In this document: one piece after another, positions 58,773-64,000 of the stretch
Position numbering within the stretch: position 1 is the first letter of the stretch
Layout: each line of letters starts with the position of its first letter
Source: Methylomonas methanica MC09
Lineage (GTDB): Bacteria > Pseudomonadota > Gammaproteobacteria > Methylococcales > Methylomonadaceae
Direction of reading: 5' to 3'
Length of the DNA stretch: 64,000 nucleotides
Assembly: GCF_000214665.1 (NCBI RefSeq)
Contig: NC_015572.1
Span: 3,844,001 to 3,908,000 of the forward strand
Notes under the pieces: model-generated
Seen by the model: only the letters and a program-made list of their open reading frames with translations
Told to the model about the DNA's origin: nothing
Databases searched by the model: none
Position numbers and translations under genes: made by a program

Positions 58773-61700
58773 GTTTGGAACAAGTAATTGCACGTATTCA
58801 GGATAGAAATATCGGTGTGCTAGTCGAGGACGGCGAGTTGGTCATTCGTGCACCGCAAGGAGTCATGGATACTGAGACATTGGCTTTATTGAAAACACAT
58901 AAACAGGCCCTGCTAAAGGCTCTGCAAGATAAAGATGGCAACGAATCGCAGATTATTCTGAATCGATCTTGTTTAAGGATAACACCAGAAAAACTACCTT
59001 TGGTCGAACTATCACAAATCGATATCGACAATATTGTTGCAACAGTGCCAGGCGGAGCAGCGAATATTCAAGACATTTACCCGCTGTCACCATTACAGGA
59101 GGGTATCTTGTTTCACCACGTGCTCGATACCCAAGGCGATACCTATCTGCTGCGTTCGGTGCTTGCTTTCGAAAGTCGTGATTACCTGGATCGTTTTATT
59201 GAGGCATTGCAGCAAGTCATTAATCGCCATGATATCTTGCGTAGTGCGGTATTTTGGCAAGATTTGTCGCAACCGATTCAGGTTGTCTTTAGAGAGGCAT
59301 CGTTACCGGTTCACGAACTCGAGGCTGAAGCCGATGATGCCTTGGCGCGATTACTGGAAACGACAGATCCATGCCGCGTACGCCTGGGTTTCCAACGCGC
59401 ACCGTTACTGGCCGCATACACCATCGCAGCCCCTCAAAACGGCGAATGGCTATTGGCATTATTGAACCATCATATCGTTTGCGACCATATCAGTTTGGAA
59501 TTCGTCATTGCCGAAATCCGTTTGCTATTACAAGGGCGTAGTGACCAATTAACAACACCAGTTCCATACCGAAACTTCATCGCACAATTGCGCGCGGTCT
59601 CTTCGGAACAACACGACGCTTATTTCCGGCGACAGTTAGGCGACGTAAGAGAACCGACGATACCATTCGGTTTATTAGATGTGAAAAATGCCGGTGCGAT
59701 TTCAGAAGCGCATCTAATCGTGCCGGACACTTTGGCGCAAAAAATCAGAGCACAGGCTAAACAATACGGCGTCAGTTCCGCAACGTTGTTCCATGCTGCG
59801 TGGGCGCGAGTGTTGGCGCAATCTTGTGGCAAGGGGGATGTGGTATTTGGGACTGTTCTGACGGGACGAATGCAAGGTGCTTCTGGGGTCGAGAGAACAT
59901 TGGGAATGTTTATCAATACCTTGCCAGTGAGAATAAATATCGGTGATATCAGCATTAGACATTCGATAGCCAAAATCCATAGTAATCTTAGTGAGTTATT
60001 AGCACACGAACAAGCCTCATTGTCCTTAGCGCAACGTTGCAGCGGTGTGGATGCGGCATTGCCGCTGTTTACGTCATTATTAAATTACCGGCATAGCCCC
60101 CGTAATGAAGACGCGTCAGTTGCTTGGAATGGCATGCGTGTTATCGTTGGCGGTGAGGAACGAACCAATTATCCAATTACGCTCTCGGTGGACGATTTTG
60201 GTGACGGATTTGGCTTAACCTTGCAATGTATTGATAGTTCCTTGTCAGATCGTCTCATTACATATGTGTTGACCTCCGTCAAAGCAATTATTGAAGCATT
60301 GACGGTAAATCCAAACTTGCCTATGTTTGCCATATCGGTTGTTGCTGAGGATGAGGAACGGCAAATATTAAAAGATTGGAACGCGACCAAAGTTGTCTAT
60401 CCGCAAGGCCGCTGCATTCACCAATTGTTCGAAGCCCAAGTCGAACAGACGCCCGACGCGATTGCACTGACGTTTGAAGACCAAAGTTTAAGTTATGCTG
60501 AGCTGAATGCCAAAGCCAATCAACTGGCGCATTACCTGATTGAACGGGGTGTTGGCCCGGATGTGTTAGTCGGGATTTGTATCGAACGTTCGCTGGAAAT
60601 GGCGATCGGTCTGCTGGGCATTCTGAAAGCAGGCGGTGCCTATGTGCCGCTTGATCCCAGCTATCCTGAGGAGCGTTTGGCCTTCATGTTGGCCGACATC
60701 AAACCGATCGTCGTGTTGACCCAAGCGCAATTTGCTAGCCGTGAGCTGGCTTCCTCTGAGGTGCTGAGACTGGACAGCGATTGGGTCAAGGTAGAGAGTT
60801 ACCCGGTTGTTAATCCATGCCCAGAGCTACAACCGATGAATCTGGCTTATTGTATCTACACATCCGGTTCAACCGGTCAGCCTAAAGGAGCTGGCGTGCC
60901 GCACCAAGGCATTTTGAATCGTTTGCAGTGGATGCAGGCGGAATACCATCTGGATTCTACCGATCACGTATTGCAGAAAACCCCGTATAGCTTCGACGTG
61001 TCGGTTTGGGAATTCTTCTGGCCGTTAATGACTGGCGCCCGTCTGATCGTCGCCCCGCCGGAATTGCATAAAGACAGCCAGGGTCTGATCGAACTGATTC
61101 GCCGCGAACATATCACCACCATCCACTTCGTACCGTCGATGCTGCAAGCCTACGTCGATACGCCAGATGTCGAACAGTGCACCAGCCTGAAACGGGTGAT
61201 CTGTAGTGGTGAAGCTCTCTCAACCGATCTGGTACAACGCTTCCAACAAAAACTGCCGGCCGAATTACATAATCTTTATGGCCCGACCGAAGCCTCGGTC
61301 GACGTCAGTTACTGGGCCTGCCCGCCGGATTGTGCGGAAACCGCAGTCCCGATCGGCAAACCGATTGCCAATATCCAGCTACACATCCTGGACCGCAGTC
61401 TGAACCCGGTGCCGGTCGGCACGCCGGGTGAACTGCACATCGCCGGTATCGGCCTGGGCCGAGGCTACCTTAACCGTCCCGGCCTGACGGCGGAAAAATT
61501 CATTCCAGACCCGTTCGGCCCGGCTGGCAGCCGGTTGTACAAAACAGGCGATTTGGTGCGTTACCGGCTGGATGGCAACATCGATTATTTGGGCCGCATT
61601 GACCACCAAGTCAAGATTCGCGGCTTCAGGATCGAACTGGGGGAGATCGAGGCGCAATTGCTCAAGCATGAAGGCATAAAAGAAGCGGTAGTGTTAGCTC

Positions 61701-64000
61701 GGGAAGATCAACCGGGCGACAAGCGCCTAGTGGTCTATCTGGTCGAAGAGCAGCTGGGTACCTTACAAGTCGACGAACTCAAAGCCCAGCTCAAACACAA
61801 CTTGCCGGATTACATGATACCCAGTGCCTTCGTCGTGTTGGAACAAATGCCACTCTCGGCCAACGGCAAACTCGATAGGAAAAAGTTACCGGCGCCCGAT
61901 ATTACCGAGCAGCTTAAGAAAACGTACGTCGCTCCTCGCATTGAAACCGAAGCGACATTAGCCAGCGTTTTTGAACGAGTTCTTGGTTTGGATATAGTTG
62001 GTATCGATGATAACTTTTTTGAGTTGGGAGGCGACTCAATTCGCAGTCTGCAAATTATAAATGCGGCAAATAAATTGGGATTTTCTTTGTCTTTGGCGGA
62101 TTTGTATAAAACACCAACGATTCGTGAAATTGTTGGTAGTTCTAATCATTATAGTAATTCGGTAGAGCTACTTTCGGTTAAACGGTGTTTTGAATTAGTC
62201 GATCCTGAAGACTTGGCAAAAATACCGAAAATGGTGGAAGACGCGTACCCATTGACGATGTTGCAAGCTGGGATGATATTTCATAGCGAGTACGATCAAT
62301 TTGCATATCATTTAATTGATAGCGCACGGTTAAAGTGCAAGCTTGATGTTAATGTATTAAAGCAGGCGATTTATCGAATAATACATCGTCACCCTGCATT
62401 AAGAACGTGTTTTGATTTCAGTAGTTATAGCGTGCCATTACAGTTGGTCTATCGAGCCGACACTTTGCCGAATAATTTCTTTTATGAGAGCTGGCAAGGA
62501 CTTACTGAGGAGGAGCAAGTACAGAAATTTTCTTCTTGGTTCGAACAGGAAAAAGAATGCGTTTTTGATATATGCCGTTCGCCTTTAATCAGGTTTTACG
62601 CCCATAAACTCAATAGCGAAGAATTTCAATTCACCGTCGTCGAGCATCATGCCATATTGGATGGTTGGAGCTTGGTATCTATGCTGAACGAACTATTCTC
62701 AAATTATTTGTCAGCCTTGGATCAATCATCCTTATCCGATAGAAGTGAAAACGATATTTCGGTTACAAATGCCCTGCGTGATTTGGTTGTTTGGGAACGG
62801 GCGGCTATTGGGTCTGATGTATGCCGAAACTACTGGTTAGAAAAAGTCATTGAGGCAACTTGCAGTTTATTACCTTCTTACATAAGTGCTACTAGCCCTG
62901 ACATTGTTCAAAACAAGCAGTATCATCAAGCAACAGGGAGGTTAAGCGAGGTATTAAATATCAATGTAACAGAAAGCTTATTAGCGCAATCGAAAAAACT
63001 TTTTGTACCGATTAAAACGTTATTGTTGACCGCTCATCTGAAAGTGCTTGGAATGCTGTATGGCGAGCGAAGTGTCGTTTCCGGCTTGGTTTGCAGTACT
63101 CGCCCGGAAGTACCCGGTGCTGATCAGTCGCTGGGTGTTTTTCTCAATACTTTGCCATTTGTAGTCAATCTTAATAGTTCTAGTTGGCGCGAACTGATTC
63201 AACATACATTCGATTCTGAACGAGAGTTAATGAGATATAGGTTTTATCCTTTAGCTCAAATTCAACGTGAATATAAAAAAGAAGGCTTGTTTGATGTGAT
63301 GTTTCATTATTTGGACTATCACGTTGCAAATGATTTGATGAAGTCAAATGATTTAAAGGTATTGAAATGGGACGAACATGTCGACGCGATAAATACCTTA
63401 AGCGTGGCATTCTTGTTCGATTCAAATACCTTGAAGGTTCGTAAAGAGTTTCTATATGACAAGAGTAAATTGACTGGAGAGCAAGTCCAGAAAATATCTG
63501 CTTATTATGATGTGGTGTTGGCCGATATTGTTCAAAACATCGATCTCAGACATGATAGAGCGAGTTTCATTTCCAGTATAGAGGGGCAACTCCTCGAAGC
63601 TTGGAATACAACCGAAGTTGAATGCCCGCAAGACCGCTGTATCCACCAACTGTTCGAAGCGCAAGCCGATAAAACCCCGGACACCATCGCGCTGAGCCTC
63701 GAAGGCGATAGTCTAAGCTACGCCGAGTTGAACGCCAAAGCCAACCAACTAGCGCACTACCTGATCGAGCGGGGCGTAGGTCCGGACATACTGGTCGGTA
63801 TTTGCCTGAAGCCTTCGTTGGAGATGGTGATAGGTTTGCTGGGTATCTTGAAGGCCGGCGGGGCTTATGTACCCCTCGATCCTCACTATCCGCCCGAGCG
63901 GCGGATGCTGATTATGGCCGATGCCAACGTCAAGCTATTGCTAACCTGCGAAGCGCTGAACAGCGAACGTACGGAGGATGCGGAAGTAGTCGTAGGGTAC
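58769..64000 (+). CDS. NRPS: docking-dual E/C-A(Ser)-PCP-C-A, cut by the window end
   Basis: An open frame of 1744 codons with no stop before the window end. It starts with an approximately 50-residue docking domain of the TubC_N type (ARIQDRNIGVLVEDGELVIR). A condensation domain follows with DIYPLSPLQEGILFHHVL; HHVLDTQGD near residue 116 matches the HH-x5-GD signature of dual epimerisation/condensation domains, and HHIVCDH is at 234-240. The A domain reads D-V-W-H-I-S-L-V-D-K (serine), and its PCP has Ser1090 in LGGDSIRSL. Next is another C domain (HHAILDG at 1293-1299) in AT-richer DNA, then the start of a sixth A domain (LSYAELNAKANQLAHYLIER). The dual domain would turn the preceding Ser to D before joining it. 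Confidence 0.93.
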   Translation, partial: MSLEQVIARIQDRNIGVLVEDGELVIRAPQGVMDTETLALLKTHKQALLKALQDKDGNESQIILNRSCLRITPEKLPLVELSQIDIDNIVATVPGGAANIQDIYPLSPLQEGILFHHVLDTQGDTYLLRSVLAFESRDYLDRFIEALQQVINRHDILRSAVFWQDLSQPIQVVFREASLPVHELEAEADDALARLLETTDPCRVRLGFQRAPLLAAYTIAAPQNGEWLLALLNHHIVCDHISLEFVIAEIRLLLQGRSDQLTTPVPYRNFIAQLRAVSSEQHDAYFRRQLGDVREPTIPFGLLDVKNAGAISEAHLIVPDTLAQKIRAQAKQYGVSSATLFHAAWARVLAQSCGKGDVVFGTVLTGRMQGASGVERTLGMFINTLPVRINIGDISIRHSIAKIHSNLSELLAHEQASLSLAQRCSGVDAALPLFTSLLNYRHSPRNEDASVAWNGMRVIVGGEERTNYPITLSVDDFGDGFGLTLQCIDSSLSDRLITYVLTSVKAIIEALTVNPNLPMFAISVVAEDEERQILKDWNATKVVYPQGRCIHQLFEAQVEQTPDAIALTFEDQSLSYAELNAKANQLAHYLIERGVGPDVLVGICIERSLEMAIGLLGILKAGGAYVPLDPSYPEERLAFMLADIKPIVVLTQAQFASRELASSEVLRLDSDWVKVESYPVVNPCPELQPMNLAYCIYTSGSTGQPKGAGVPHQGILNRLQWMQAEYHLDSTDHVLQKTPYSFDVSVWEFFWPLMTGARLIVAPPELHKDSQGLIELIRREHITTIHFVPSMLQAYVDTPDVEQCTSLKRVICSGEALSTDLVQRFQQKLPAELHNLYGPTEASVDVSYWACPPDCAETAVPIGKPIANIQLHILDRSLNPVPVGTPGELHIAGIGLGRGYLNRPGLTAEKFIPDPFGPAGSRLYKTGDLVRYRLDGNIDYLGRIDHQVKIRGFRIELGEIEAQLLKHEGIKEAVVLAREDQPGDKRLVVYLVEEQLGTLQVDELKAQLKHNLPDYMIPSAFVVLEQMPLSANGKLDRKKLPAPDITEQLKKTYVAPRIETEATLASVFERVLGLDIVGIDDNFFELGGDSIRSLQIINAANKLGFSLSLADLYKTPTIREIVGSSNHYSNSVELLSVKRCFELVDPEDLAKIPKMVEDAYPLTMLQAGMIFHSEYDQFAYHLIDSARLKCKLDVNVLKQAIYRIIHRHPALRTCFDFSSYSVPLQLVYRADTLPNNFFYESWQGLTEEEQVQKFSSWFEQEKECVFDICRSPLIRFYAHKLNSEEFQFTVVEHHAILDGWSLVSMLNELFSNYLSALDQSSLSDRSENDISVTNALRDLVVWERAAIGSDVCRNYWLEKVIEATCSLLPSYISATSPDIVQNKQYHQATGRLSEVLNINVTESLLAQSKKLFVPIKTLLLTAHLKVLGMLYGERSVVSGLVCSTRPEVPGADQSLGVFLNTLPFVVNLNSSSWRELIQHTFDSERELMRYRFYPLAQIQREYKKEGLFDVMFHYLDYHVANDLMKSNDLKVLKWDEHVDAINTLSVAFLFDSNTLKVRKEFLYDKSKLTGEQVQKISAYYDVVLADIVQNIDLRHDRASFISSIEGQLLEAWNTTEVECPQDRCIHQLFEAQADKTPDTIALSLEGDSLSYAELNAKANQLAHYLIERGVGPDILVGICLKPSLEMVIGLLGILKAGGAYVPLDPHYPPERRMLIMADANVKLLLTCEALNSERTEDAEVVVGY
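60691..61726 (+). repeat. Near-identical Ser adenylation segment, copy 2
   Basis: The second copy, in module 5. Synonymous sites are conserved as well as protein, so the copies are recent or kept alike by gene conversion. Beyond 61726 the sequences diverge at once (CTAGTGGTC against TTGGTGGCC). Confidence 0.9.

Noticed and set aside
57903..61669. Two identical 96-codon minus-strand frames
   Set aside because: They are antisense to the duplicated Ser adenylation segment; their identity reflects the DNA repeat, not a repeated gene.

Overview
The window reads as chromosomal DNA of a gammaproteobacterium with roughly balanced base composition. Gene content and protein style (the def-fmt-rsmB-DUF4390-ntrYX-rplM-rpsI order, the acpP-fabF-pabC-mltG-tmk-holB-pilZ-tatD order, many secreted and signalling proteins) suggest a Methylomonas-like member of the Methylococcales. 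That placement is inference only: no methane or methanol oxidation gene lies in the window.

Layout. 1-3 kb: the 3' end of dxs, then an AT-richer pair, a membrane O-acyltransferase and an SGNH esterase. 3-6 kb: gloB converging on rlmG, then a gap holding three stacked hairpins and a plus-strand terminator (possible small RNA). 5.3-11.5 kb: a long minus-strand housekeeping run, acpP > fabF > pabC > mltG > tmk > holB > pilZ > tatD, joining fatty-acid synthesis, folate, cell wall and replication, mostly with 4-base overlaps. 11.7-20.7 kb: a hot-dog-like protein, a secreted glycerophosphodiesterase, a family-4-like uracil-DNA glycosylase and a complete RND tripartite efflux operon (outer membrane factor, adaptor, pump). 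20.9-22.4 kb: a small membrane protein, tRNA-Gly and tRNA-Cys with their terminators, then a decayed rhuM gene. 22.4-28 kb: a glutathione transferase, a VTT-domain membrane protein, an EEP-fold hydrolase and two more secreted phosphohydrolase-type proteins with histidine-rich tracts. 28.2-36 kb: def, fmt, rsmB, a DUF4390 gene, ntrY, ntrX, rplM, rpsI. 36-40.8 kb: a CBS-GGDEF-EAL protein, small conserved genes, a lipoprotein and a second EEP-fold hydrolase.

41.7 kb to the window end is the most notable part: an assembly line for a lipopeptide, still open at base 64000. Reading order is FAAL-ACP-C-A-PCP; a stand-alone diiron beta-hydroxylase of the CmlA type; C-A-PCP; C-A(Thr)-PCP-C-A(Ser)-PCP; then docking domain-dual E/C-A(Ser)-PCP-C-A (cut off). 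Both first adenylation domains read the same code by eye (D-S-A-L-I-A-E-V-W-K), closest to the histidine code I remember from bacitracin synthetase. The CmlA-type enzyme lies between these two modules and carries its metal ligands at the same residue numbers I recall for CmlA. A working prediction is fatty acyl-X-X-Thr-Ser(D)-Ser-..., with X probably beta-hydroxylated and possibly histidine, hence possibly a metal-binding lipopeptide. The two Ser adenylation domains share about 1 kb of nearly identical DNA, a sign of recent duplication or gene conversion.
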